From NCBI GenBank assembly GCA_029781115.1, contig JAKOXG010000006.1, positions 1 through 64,000 of the forward strand: a stretch of 64,000 nt of DNA, written 5' to 3'. Below the pieces are notes generated by a model. That model did not search any database, was not told the DNA's origin, and was given only the letters and a program-made list of their open reading frames with translations. Each line of letters opens with the position of its first letter. Position 1 is the stretch's first letter. The stretch is from Candidatus Cloacimonadota bacterium. Its GTDB lineage: Bacteria > Cloacimonadota > Cloacimonadia > Cloacimonadales > Cloacimonadaceae. Below, piece by piece: positions 54,174 to 62,990 of this stretch. Position numbers and translations under genes: made by a program.

Positions 54174-54739
54174 AGAAGGATATAATTCTTGCCGGCGTGG
54201 GAGGACAAGGCATCCTCACCATCGCAGCCATCCTGGGCAACGCTGCCATCAGTCGTGGCTGGTACCTCAAACAAGCAGAAGTGCACGGTATGAGCCAACG
54301 CGGTGGCGACGTTCAAAGCCATCTGCGCCTCTCCGAAAAGCCCATCTGGAGCGATCTCATCCCCCTCGGACAGGCGGATATGATCCTCAGCGTAGAACCT
54401 CTGGAAGCCCTGCGCTACCTGCCCTACCTCTCAAATGATGGCTGGATCATCACCAACAAAACACCCTTCAAAAACATCTCAAACTACCCTGATATTGAAG
54501 CCATCTACAAAGAAATAACCAGCTATGAAAAGCATGTGCTTATCGATGGAGATGAAATCGCCAAAGAGATCAACTCCCCCAGAAGCATGAACGTAGTGAT
54601 TTTGGGAGCTGCCATCGATAAAATCGGCTTCAGCCAGCAGGAAATAGAAGAAGCCATCCGCACCACCTTTGCCGCTAAAGGTGACAAGATAGTGGAGGCT
54701 AACATCCTGGCTTTGCAAGCCGGCATGAAAGCAAAATAG
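54170..54739 (+). CDS. iorB: Indolepyruvate ferredoxin oxidoreductase beta subunit
   Basis: Gamma-type subunit of the 2-oxoacid:ferredoxin oxidoreductase family, partner of IorA. The 189-residue protein has LAGVGGQGILTIAAILGNAA, VHGMSQRGGDVQSHLR, SDLIPLGQADMILSVEPLEALRYLPYL and a Rossmann-like end. The length is usual. It overlaps iorA by 4 bases and ends in front of a strong terminator, so iorAB is a two-gene operon. Confidence 0.95.
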   Translation: MKKDIILAGVGGQGILTIAAILGNAAISRGWYLKQAEVHGMSQRGGDVQSHLRLSEKPIWSDLIPLGQADMILSVEPLEALRYLPYLSNDGWIITNKTPFKNISNYPDIEAIYKEITSYEKHVLIDGDEIAKEINSPRSMNVVILGAAIDKIGFSQQEIEEAIRTTFAAKGDKIVEANILALQAGMKAK

Positions 54740-54759
54740 ATCTGAATCTGGATACCTCT

Positions 54760-54800
54760 AAGGGGAATGAGCCCGACTTTAAGGCTCCTTCCCCTTTTTG
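54760..54800 (+). terminator. Terminator of iorAB
   Basis: An imperfect stem AAGGGGAATGAGCC / GGCTCCTTCCCCTT with a 9-base loop, then TTTTTG. Confidence 0.88.
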
Positions 54801-54850
54801 TTGCACAAAAGCATTGACAGGTAGAGGCATCTACAATTTCTTGAAATTCT

Positions 54851-56017
54851 ATGGCTAAAATTGTAATGAAATTTGGTGGTTCCTCGGTGGGAAGCATCGA
54901 TCTCATCAAAAACATCGCCGCCAAGATCGCTGCCATAAAGGCTGAAGATGACCGTCTGATCCTGGTGGTGAGCGCAATGGCGAAGACTACGGATGAGCTG
55001 TGGAATATGGCTCACATGGTGTCAAAGCGCCCAAGTAGACGTGAGATGGATATGCTGCTTACCGCTGGAGAACGTATCACTATGAGTTTGATGAGCTTTG
55101 CGTTGCAGGAGCATGGGCTGGACTCCATCTCCTTTACGGGATCGCAAAGCGGCATCATTACAGATAACCATCACGGCAATGCGCGCATCCAAAACGTGAA
55201 TGCTTTCCGCATCGAAGAGGAATTGGATAAGGGCAAGATCGTGATCGTGGCTGGCTTTCAGGGTGTGAGCCTGGAGAAGGAAATCACCACCTTGGGACGT
55301 GGAGGTTCAGATACCTCAGCGGTAGCTTTGGCGTGTTTTACGCAGGCGGATCGCTGTGAGATCTACACAAACGTAGATGGCATCTATAGCGCCGACCCAT
55401 CAGTGGTGCCGGATGCCATGCTCCTTTCTGAAATTGATTATGACAGTATGCTTGCTCTGGCCTATGGAGGCTCCAAGGTCATGCATCCCAGAGCGGTAGA
55501 ATTTGCACTCAAGTATGAAATCCCAGTAAGCATAAAATCGTCCTTCAGCTTCAATGAAGGCACTTTGATGACAAAATTGAGGGGAAAAACCATGGAAAAT
55601 AGAGTTATAGACGCAATCGCCCACAAAGAGGGACTGATCCGCTACATCCTTTCCACAAAGGATAAGCTACACGAACTGCTCAATATCGGCAGCATTGAGA
55701 TATTTAGGTATTATATGGAAGCTGGCAGCTTGGAATTGATCATCGAAGCCAAATATGAGAGCGAGATGGATTACCTCCTGCAAGACAACGGGATAAAGCC
55801 TGTTACCAAGGAGGTAAATTGGGGATTTGTGATCCCGGTGGGACTGGGGATCAACCTCGACCCTGTATTCCTGGCACGTATACTCAAGCTTTGCGAAGGT
55901 AAGGAAATACACAGGATCAGCCACACAGAACGCAGCATAGAGCTCATGCTGCCCAGCGATCAGGTCAAGGATTGCGTTGCTCTCCTGCATAAAGAACTAC
56001 TGGGAGACAATAAATGA
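54851..56017 (+). CDS. lysC: Aspartate kinase
   Basis: Phosphorylates aspartate, the first step to lysine/DAP, methionine and threonine. The 388-residue protein has KFGGSSVGS, VVSAMAKTTDEL, GERITMSL, GFQGVS, GRGGSDTSAVALA, EIYTNVDGIYSADPSVV and YGGSKVMHPRAVEFA; the catalytic core is complete. The C-terminus (about 255-385) is a diverged pair of ACT-type regulatory domains, so feedback control may be altered. There is no good Shine-Dalgarno; TTGACA at 54814 lies about 37 bases before the ATG, as expected for a near-leaderless start. It overlaps metG by 4 bases. Confidence 0.93.
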   Translation: MAKIVMKFGGSSVGSIDLIKNIAAKIAAIKAEDDRLILVVSAMAKTTDELWNMAHMVSKRPSRREMDMLLTAGERITMSLMSFALQEHGLDSISFTGSQSGIITDNHHGNARIQNVNAFRIEEELDKGKIVIVAGFQGVSLEKEITTLGRGGSDTSAVALACFTQADRCEIYTNVDGIYSADPSVVPDAMLLSEIDYDSMLALAYGGSKVMHPRAVEFALKYEIPVSIKSSFSFNEGTLMTKLRGKTMENRVIDAIAHKEGLIRYILSTKDKLHELLNIGSIEIFRYYMEAGSLELIIEAKYESEMDYLLQDNGIKPVTKEVNWGFVIPVGLGINLDPVFLARILKLCEGKEIHRISHTERSIELMLPSDQVKDCVALLHKELLGDNK

Positions 56018-58026
56018 AGTATTTAGTTACCAGTGCCCTCCCCTATGCCAATGGAAAACTGCACGTAGGCCACGTGGCTGGTGCTTGTCTGCCGGCGGAT
56101 ATCTTTGTGAGATGGCTGCGCTTGCACCACGAAGACGTGATCTACATCTGCGGCACAGACGAGCACGGCACACCCATCTCCATCAGTGCGGATAAAGAGG
56201 GAGTAAGCCCCGAGGTGATCGTGGATCGCTTTCACAAGTCCATAAAAGAGGCATTTGACTCCCTGGACATCTGCTTTGACAACTTTTCAGGAACCGCCAG
56301 AGCACCACATCACAAAGCAGCACAGGCCTTCTTCCTCGCCCTGAATAATAAGGGGCACATCAAAGTGAGGCACACGCAACAGTTTTATTGTGAACATGAT
56401 AAGCGCTTCTTGCCGGATAGATATGTGGAAGGTGTGTGTCCGAGCTGTGGTGCTGCCGGTGCACGTGGAGACCAATGCGACACCTGTGGCATGGCTTATG
56501 ATACCATCAACCTCAAAGAGCCCAAATGCAAGATTTGTGGCAATACGCCCGTCGTCAAGGATACCAAGCACTGGTTTCTGCAGTTGAACGACTTTAAAGA
56601 GCAGCTTGCCGCCTGGATTTCCACCAAGGACTACTGGAAGGAAAACGTGCGCAACTTCATGCTCAATCTCTTGGAGCAAGGCTTGATCGAACGCAGCATC
56701 ACCCGTGATCTTAGTTGGGGAGTTCCCGTTCCTTTGGAAGATGCCGAAGGGAAGGTGCTTTATGTGTGGTTTGATGCGCCTATCGGCTATATCTCATCCA
56801 CGGTGGAATGGGCCGAACGCATCGGCGAGCCAGAGCGTTGGAAGGACTATTGGCTTTCTGAAGACACACGCATGATCCACTTCATCGGCAAAGACAACAT
56901 CATCTTTCATGCCCTCATCTGGCCGGCAATGCTGATGGGACAAGACCTGAACTACTGTCTGCCTCACGACATCCCTGCCAATGAATTTATGAATCTGGAA
57001 GGACAAAAGATTTCCACCAGCCGCAATTGGGCTATCTGGGTGGATGAGTTTACAGCTGACTTTCCCGGAGACTATCTGCGCTACTATCTGGCCGTCAACG
57101 CCCCGGAAAGGGGAGACAGTGACTTCTCACTCAAGGACTTCCAGGCAAGGATCAACAACGAACTCAACAACGTGTTGGGCAACCTCGCCAATAGAGTCTT
57201 TGCCTTTGCGGTGAAGAACTTTGAAGGCGTGATTCCTGCTGTTACTTTAAGTGAGAGTTCCGCCGCCGTGATGCAGGAAGCAGGTGAGCTGATGCAGCAG
57301 ATAGATGACGGATTCCGTGAGTATCAGGTGAAGAAAAACACACGCCTGATCATGGATATAGCCCGCCTGGGCAACCGCTATTTTGATGAACGCAAACCTT
57401 GGGCGATGATCAAAGAAGACCGTGAGCACGTAGCCGAAACGCTGAGAGTGTGCGCTGATCTGCTTGCCTACATCAGCGTCGCCATGACGCCCATCATGCC
57501 CTCCAGCATGCAGAGCCTCAGAGCGATGTTGGGCTTGGATGCGGAACTCAGCTGGGATAGTGCCCTCATCTCCAAAGATCAAAGCTACGTCCTCAAAGAT
57601 ACCCGTGCCCTTTTTAGAAAAGTGAGCGATGAAGAGATAGAAGCACAGCTGCAGAAACTGGGCAGTCCTGAGGAAGATAAAGTCCAGACCGAGCCCTTGA
57701 AGGATGCCATTACTTATGACGATTTTGCCAGGATGGACATCCGTGTGGCCACCATTTTGGAGGCGAAGAGGGTTCCCAAGACGGATAAGCTTTTGCACCT
57801 CAAGGTAGACATCGGAAGTGAGCAAAGAGAGCTCGTAGCCGGCATTGCCGAGGTGTATGAACCGGAAGCTATCATCGGCAAACAGGTGGCTATGCTGGTG
57901 AATCTGGAGCCCAAAAAGATAAGAGGCGTCCAGTCGCAGGGCATGATTCTGGCGGTCAATACTGCCGATTCACTGAGCTTGCTCAGCCCTGAAAAACCCT
58001 GCCCTCCAGGCTCCACTATCAGATAG
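56014..58026 (+). CDS. metG: Methionine--tRNA ligase
   Basis: Charges tRNA-Met. The 670-residue protein has HVGH (17-20, HIGH motif), a zinc knuckle with CPSC, CDTC and CKIC pairs, WFDAPIGYI, the KMSKS counterpart GQKISTSRNW, an anticodon-binding helical domain, and a C-terminal EMAPII-like tRNA-binding domain (about 565-670: DFARMDIRVATILEAKRVPKTDKLLHLKVD, AMLVNLEPKKIRGVQSQGM). This is the long, dimeric E. coli-like type. It starts in the ATGA overlap with lysC. Confidence 0.97.
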   Translation: MKYLVTSALPYANGKLHVGHVAGACLPADIFVRWLRLHHEDVIYICGTDEHGTPISISADKEGVSPEVIVDRFHKSIKEAFDSLDICFDNFSGTARAPHHKAAQAFFLALNNKGHIKVRHTQQFYCEHDKRFLPDRYVEGVCPSCGAAGARGDQCDTCGMAYDTINLKEPKCKICGNTPVVKDTKHWFLQLNDFKEQLAAWISTKDYWKENVRNFMLNLLEQGLIERSITRDLSWGVPVPLEDAEGKVLYVWFDAPIGYISSTVEWAERIGEPERWKDYWLSEDTRMIHFIGKDNIIFHALIWPAMLMGQDLNYCLPHDIPANEFMNLEGQKISTSRNWAIWVDEFTADFPGDYLRYYLAVNAPERGDSDFSLKDFQARINNELNNVLGNLANRVFAFAVKNFEGVIPAVTLSESSAAVMQEAGELMQQIDDGFREYQVKKNTRLIMDIARLGNRYFDERKPWAMIKEDREHVAETLRVCADLLAYISVAMTPIMPSSMQSLRAMLGLDAELSWDSALISKDQSYVLKDTRALFRKVSDEEIEAQLQKLGSPEEDKVQTEPLKDAITYDDFARMDIRVATILEAKRVPKTDKLLHLKVDIGSEQRELVAGIAEVYEPEAIIGKQVAMLVNLEPKKIRGVQSQGMILAVNTADSLSLLSPEKPCPPGSTIR

Positions 58027-58028
58027 AT

Positions 58029-59492
58029 ATGCGAAAGTATCTCCTGCTTTGGTTGCTCTCTGCTCTGCTTGTTATCCCTCTAAATGCTGCAGAGATAAAG
58101 GATAACACCCTCTATTTGGAGGTGCTTTTGGCCGAAGGGAAGAGCCTCAACCTCAAGAGCAGGGATTCCAGTGCTGCCGTGCTCACTATCACGGAGATCA
58201 ACTCGCCCATCGTGCGGCAAATCGAGGGCAAGCAGCTCTGCATCTCCTTCATGAACAGGGATAAACTGCCCTTCTGGGGCTTTCTTAACTGCATTGAACC
58301 CATAGGCTTGCATGCCATGGATGAAGAGAACGTCATCCGCCAAACCATTGTGTGGGAAGATGGGAAGCTCAGGCTCAAGAATGAGAGGATGGTCTTTGAG
58401 CCCATATCTTTTGGAAACAAAGACGAAGCCTTGCTCTATGCCTCAGAAACCGGTATTCCTACCCAGCAGATTCGTGCCATTCCCATGATCAACGCCACGG
58501 TGAAGATCAGCACCGGCGCAAATGACTATTACTTCGAGACACCGCTGCATATCAAGAGCGAGCAAGACATCCAGGTGGGCGGTATGAACTTGGGCTTCAG
58601 CGGCGAGTTTATCCTCAAAGCCATGGGTGAAAACCTGGTTCTCACCCAATACCTGAGTCTGGAAGACTATGTGGGAGGCGTGATTCAAAACGAGATTGGC
58701 TCCAATGCACCAATGGAGGCTCTCAAGACCCAAGCGGTTGCCGCACGCACCCACGCCATCAAGCTCCTGCTGTATAACCGTCACACACCCGATGGTTATG
58801 ACCTCTGCAACGGCACTCACTGCCAAGTATACAAGGGACAGCATCTTTCCAACGCCAACATCCGCACCGCTGTGAGTGAAACCGCCGGCGAAGTGCTGAC
58901 GATGGACGGCGTTATCGCAGACGCCACCTACCATAGCTCCTGTGGTGGCAAGACTGACTCCAGCTCCAACATCTGGAAAGGTAAGCCCTTGGCACATTTG
59001 ATGGGCGTGACCTGCATCTCGGATGCTGAAAGCCTTGACCTCAGCACCGAATCAGGAGCAAAAGCGTGGTTAAATACCAAATTGAGCGACCCCGACGCCT
59101 CCAGTTGGGAAAGAGCAAGCCTGAACTGGAGCAGGCAGATTTCCCGCAGTAAGCTGGCCAATAACTTGGGGCTAAAGAGCATTAGCAAGATTGAGGTCTT
59201 AAAGCGTGGCAATTCCGGAAGAATCATCCTGATGAAAATCAGCGGCAACAAAACCGTCACTCTCGACAACGAATACAAAATCCGCCAAGCCTTTGGCAAC
59301 GTCCCCTCCTCATTCTTTTACATCACGTCCTTTGGCTCCACCATCAGCCTCAAAGGCAAGGGCTCCGGGCACGGGGTGGGAATGTGCCAGGTAGGCGTGC
59401 TCAGATTGGCCAGAACCGGAGAGCAATACCCTCAAATCTTGGAGAAATATTACCCCGGCACCACCATCAGCCGAGATTGGATAGAACAATGA
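58029..59492 (+). CDS. SpoIID/LytB-domain peptidoglycan hydrolase-like protein
   Basis: The 487-residue exported protein with signal peptide (LLLWLLSALLVIPLNAAE). It has the SpoIID domain at about 205-480: SLEDYVGGVIQNEIGSNAPMEALKTQAVAARTHAI, CNGTHCQVYKGQ, TYHSSCGGKTDSSSNIW, and GSGHGVGMCQVGVLRLA near the end. SpoIID enzymes are lytic transglycosylases that cleave denuded glycan, so a wall-remodelling role outside sporulation is likely. There is no sporulation gene nearby. It lies 2 bases after metG and overlaps hslO by 4 bases. Confidence 0.9.
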   Translation: MRKYLLLWLLSALLVIPLNAAEIKDNTLYLEVLLAEGKSLNLKSRDSSAAVLTITEINSPIVRQIEGKQLCISFMNRDKLPFWGFLNCIEPIGLHAMDEENVIRQTIVWEDGKLRLKNERMVFEPISFGNKDEALLYASETGIPTQQIRAIPMINATVKISTGANDYYFETPLHIKSEQDIQVGGMNLGFSGEFILKAMGENLVLTQYLSLEDYVGGVIQNEIGSNAPMEALKTQAVAARTHAIKLLLYNRHTPDGYDLCNGTHCQVYKGQHLSNANIRTAVSETAGEVLTMDGVIADATYHSSCGGKTDSSSNIWKGKPLAHLMGVTCISDAESLDLSTESGAKAWLNTKLSDPDASSWERASLNWSRQISRSKLANNLGLKSISKIEVLKRGNSGRIILMKISGNKTVTLDNEYKIRQAFGNVPSSFFYITSFGSTISLKGKGSGHGVGMCQVGVLRLARTGEQYPQILEKYYPGTTISRDWIEQ

Positions 59493-60373
59493 CAGACACA
59501 CTTTATCGAGGCACCGCCTTGGCAGACAGCTTTCGCATCTTTGCCGTGGATGCCACTCAAACAGCCCAAAAAGCCAGAGACCTGCACGACCTCTCCCCTG
59601 TCGCCACCATCCTGATGGGCAAGATGATCTCAGCTGCCGCAATCCTCAGCATGGACATCAAAAACCAGGATAGCGAGATCACCCTCAGGATTGACGGCAA
59701 CGGCGAGCTTCAGGGTGGCCTGGTAATCTGCAATGAAAAAGGCCATGTGCGTGGCTATGTCAAAAACCCCAAGCTCTTCCTGGATGATGCTGATGATAAC
59801 TTCCATCCCGGCAGATCCCTGGGAGAAGGCACTTTGAGCGTTATCCGGCAAAGCCCGCATGCGCAACCCTGGATAGGCTCCACCGAGCTGATCACCGGTG
59901 AAATAGCAGAAGACTTAGCCCACTTCTACCTGCAGAGCGAGCAAGTCCCATCCGCAGTAGCATTGGGCATTCTGATAGACCCGGATGCCCGGATCAGAGC
60001 CTGCGCCGGATTTATGATCCAGCAGCTCCCCTTCGCCGCAGCAGACAAAGCTCAAAGGCTGATCCAAAACCTGCGGAACACACCCAATCTGTCAGACCTG
60101 ATGGATATGGGCTTGACCGTGGTGGAAGTGCTGGAACGCTTCGTCTTCAAAGAGATGGACCTCAATCTCTCAGAATTTCGCCAGATTGAATACCGCTGCA
60201 ACTGCAACAAAGAGGCGTTTTCCCGCTCGCTCATCACTTTAGGATTGGAGGAGCTTGAGTCGATGCAAGAAGGCATCACGCCTATCTGCCATTACTGCAA
60301 TGCCGAGTATCACTTCTCAGCTTCAGATATCGCAGCTCTAATCCAGATTCTCAAGGAACAAGAGAATGCCTAA
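59489..60373 (+). CDS. hslO: Redox-regulated chaperone Hsp33
   Basis: Holdase chaperone activated by oxidation. The 294-residue protein has TDTLYRGTALADSFRIFAVDAT at the start, LDIDGNGELQGG-type core, GYVKNP, GTLSVI, and the C-terminal zinc/disulfide switch CNCNKE and ICHYCN. The ATG at 59489 lies in the ATGA overlap with the SpoIID gene; a longer frame opening at 59384 is inside that gene and is rejected. It suggests the organism meets oxidative stress despite an anaerobic profile. It overlaps the FG-GAP gene by 8 bases. Confidence 0.95.
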   Translation: MTDTLYRGTALADSFRIFAVDATQTAQKARDLHDLSPVATILMGKMISAAAILSMDIKNQDSEITLRIDGNGELQGGLVICNEKGHVRGYVKNPKLFLDDADDNFHPGRSLGEGTLSVIRQSPHAQPWIGSTELITGEIAEDLAHFYLQSEQVPSAVALGILIDPDARIRACAGFMIQQLPFAAADKAQRLIQNLRNTPNLSDLMDMGLTVVEVLERFVFKEMDLNLSEFRQIEYRCNCNKEAFSRSLITLGLEELESMQEGITPICHYCNAEYHFSASDIAALIQILKEQENA

Positions 60374-62990
60374 ACATCTGCTGGCATTGGTTTTCATCTG
60401 CGCTTTTACCTCTTTGGTCGCCCTATCTTTGCAGGATATAGACTTTCTACTGGATCACGGGAGCCAGGCTCTGCTGCTGGAATACGCTCCACAGGTAGAG
60501 CAACACCTGCAAGCCAACCAAATATCAGAGTCCCTGATCAAGGATATCGTCACCTACGCCCAAAGGAGCAATGAGCAAGCCATGCTCTCCAAGGCGCTCT
60601 ACCGCCTGGCTCTCAAGACCAAAGACCTTGACGCTGCCTTAGCTTGGTTGGAGCTCAATGCCGAGGACGCATCCACCATCCCCTATCTGCAGCGGCTGAT
60701 CCTGGGCTCAAGTTTTACCGATGCAGCTGATGTGCTCTGTTTCAAGCATAGCAGTGGCGAAGTATCAGACAGCCTCTTTGCAATGGAGATACTCAAACTG
60801 CGGGCTTATAATGATAGAATTGAAGCTTTGGCCAAACAGAGGGTAAATGAGTTTGCCATCGAGAGAGCCGACTCTTTAGCCCTGCCCATGATTGATAAGT
60901 TTGAGGCAGACTTCCCCCTCTCCAAGCATCGCTACTACGGCTACTTCTACCGCCTCTACCACCTTTTGACCCTTAAAGACTACGAAACAGCCTACGAGCT
61001 CTTGGTAAATCTACCTCAGACAGATCTGGCTCACTACGTGACAGCCGTAAGAATCCTGCTCAGTGAGCGTTGGCAGAACCTGGATCAAGCCTCGCTACCG
61101 GAAGCCCTGAGCATCGCCCAAGTGTATCTGGATTTAGCCAAACGGACTGCACTCCCAGATACTGAGTGGGACTACCTCTTCACCTCCTACAATTCCAGCT
61201 CATGGAGTTACTTTCTGGACAGCCTGCAGCTTAAGTTATACTATTTACAACTCAAAGAACACTTTGACCAGCATGAGTTTGAGCGCGTGCTGGCCTTTGC
61301 CCAAAGCATGAAGCCGCCCAATAACGACTTTGGCCAGGAAGCCGAGCTGGCCTACATGCAGGGACGCATCCTGAGCCTTTCAGATACCAAGGCTCACACC
61401 CAGCTTGCCGCTAAGGCTTTTCTGGATTGCCTCATCAAGGGTGCACCCCGCAAAGCCTATGACGTCGAGGCAGAAGAAGCTCTGCGTAAGATTTATGACG
61501 CTCAAAAGAGCAAACTGGAGTTTGACGCTTGGTGCAGGGACTTGGCCGGTTACAACGGCTTTATCTTCAAAGACATGACCCAAGAGTTGGGCTTGGAAGG
61601 CAAGCGATATAGCCGCATCGCCATTGGAGATTATGACAATGACGGCTGGCTGGACTTGCTCTTTGACGGCAAGCACCTCTTTCGCAATATCCAAGGCCAA
61701 GCCTTCGAGCCAGTTGCAAACATCGGCTTGGACCAGCTCCAATCCTCCGGCGGACTCTGGGCAGATTGCAACAAAGACGGTCTTTTGGACTTCGTCTCCC
61801 TTTCCCACGCCTCAGAAGGCAATGGCGACGCCTTGATGAAGCAGCAGCCGGATGGGCGCTTTGTAAAGGTCAACGAGAGAGCAGGCGAGATCGACGACGG
61901 TCTCCCCAGCGAAGCCGCCGCCTGGGTAGATGTAGAGATGAACGGGTATCCATCCCTTTACGTGGCAAACTACGAGCGGGGCAGCTTGGGTGCAGGCACG
62001 CCAGATATGTTTTGGCTCAATGAAGGCGGCTACTTTTCTGACAAGAACACAGAACTGGGCTTCAGAGCAGCACCGGACATGAAAGGCTTGGCCGGTCGCG
62101 GCGTAGCTCCTGCTGACTTCAACGACGATGGCCGCACTGACATCCTGGTGACCAACTACCGCCTACAGCGCAACTTCCTCTTTGTAAACACTCCCGACGG
62201 CTTTGTGGATCAAGCCTTCCAAAACCAAGTAGCCGGACACTTTACCGATGGCTACTATGGCCACAGCATCGGAGCTGACTGGGGCGATTTTGACAACGAC
62301 GGAGACCTCGACCTCATCATTTGCAACCTCGCTCACCCCCGATTTATAGACTTTTCAGACATCACCATGCTCCTGCGCAACGACGGCCCGGCAGAGTATG
62401 AGATAGACGGCAAAACCATCCACTATCACAAGTTTACAGACGTCACTCAGCAAGCCGGCATTACTTACGATGAGCTACACAGCGATCCCACCTGGTTGGA
62501 CGTGGACAACGACGGCTATCTTGACCTCTACATCACCTCCATCTACGAGAATGACCGCAGTTACCTTTATCACAACAATGGTGATGGCACCTTCACGGAC
62601 GTGACTTGGCTCAGCGGCACCAGGGTATACAATGGCTGGGGCAACGCCTCCGGAGACCTCAACCGCGATGGACTGATAGACCTCGTGGTGGCCAGCTCCA
62701 GCGGCATCAAAGTCTTTTACAACGAGACCCCCACCACAAACCAAGCCCTTTTCCTCAAACCTGTATGGACAAAAGATGAGATCCTGCTTTTGGAAAACGC
62801 TTGGCAGCACACAGAGCACCCCAATTCCCCCGCATTTGGCACGCGTGTGATCATGAGCCTTGATGATGGCAAAAGCCTTGTCAGAGAGCTCAATTCTGCC
62901 AAAGGAACCTGCTCGCAAAATGCACCCGAGCTCCACTTTGGCATAGGCAGATCCAAGATGACCAAATATCAGAAGGTAGACTTCAAGTGA
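60366..62990 (+). CDS. Exported FG-GAP/VCBS beta-propeller repeat protein
   Basis: The 874-residue protein has a signal-like N-terminus (HLLALVFICAFTSLVALS), an alpha-helical repeat region (about 20-395, TPR-like), then FG-GAP/VCBS repeats with calcium-type motifs: IGDYDNDGWLDLLFDG, ADCNKDGLLDFVSL, ADFNDDGRTDILVTN, GDFDNDGDLDLIICN, LDVDNDGYLDLYITS, GDLNRDGLIDLVVAS. These fold as an integrin-like propeller. It has no YPNPFNP-type sorting tail, unlike the two giant proteins. Function unknown; it could bind surface ligands. It shares GTGA with the guaD start. Confidence 0.88.
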   Translation: MPKHLLALVFICAFTSLVALSLQDIDFLLDHGSQALLLEYAPQVEQHLQANQISESLIKDIVTYAQRSNEQAMLSKALYRLALKTKDLDAALAWLELNAEDASTIPYLQRLILGSSFTDAADVLCFKHSSGEVSDSLFAMEILKLRAYNDRIEALAKQRVNEFAIERADSLALPMIDKFEADFPLSKHRYYGYFYRLYHLLTLKDYETAYELLVNLPQTDLAHYVTAVRILLSERWQNLDQASLPEALSIAQVYLDLAKRTALPDTEWDYLFTSYNSSSWSYFLDSLQLKLYYLQLKEHFDQHEFERVLAFAQSMKPPNNDFGQEAELAYMQGRILSLSDTKAHTQLAAKAFLDCLIKGAPRKAYDVEAEEALRKIYDAQKSKLEFDAWCRDLAGYNGFIFKDMTQELGLEGKRYSRIAIGDYDNDGWLDLLFDGKHLFRNIQGQAFEPVANIGLDQLQSSGGLWADCNKDGLLDFVSLSHASEGNGDALMKQQPDGRFVKVNERAGEIDDGLPSEAAAWVDVEMNGYPSLYVANYERGSLGAGTPDMFWLNEGGYFSDKNTELGFRAAPDMKGLAGRGVAPADFNDDGRTDILVTNYRLQRNFLFVNTPDGFVDQAFQNQVAGHFTDGYYGHSIGADWGDFDNDGDLDLIICNLAHPRFIDFSDITMLLRNDGPAEYEIDGKTIHYHKFTDVTQQAGITYDELHSDPTWLDVDNDGYLDLYITSIYENDRSYLYHNNGDGTFTDVTWLSGTRVYNGWGNASGDLNRDGLIDLVVASSSGIKVFYNETPTTNQALFLKPVWTKDEILLLENAWQHTEHPNSPAFGTRVIMSLDDGKSLVRELNSAKGTCSQNAPELHFGIGRSKMTKYQKVDFK

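Noticed and set aside
59384-59488. 35-residue N-terminal extension of Hsp33
   Set aside because: It is fully inside the SpoIID-domain gene in another frame; the ATGA overlap start matches the family N-terminus.
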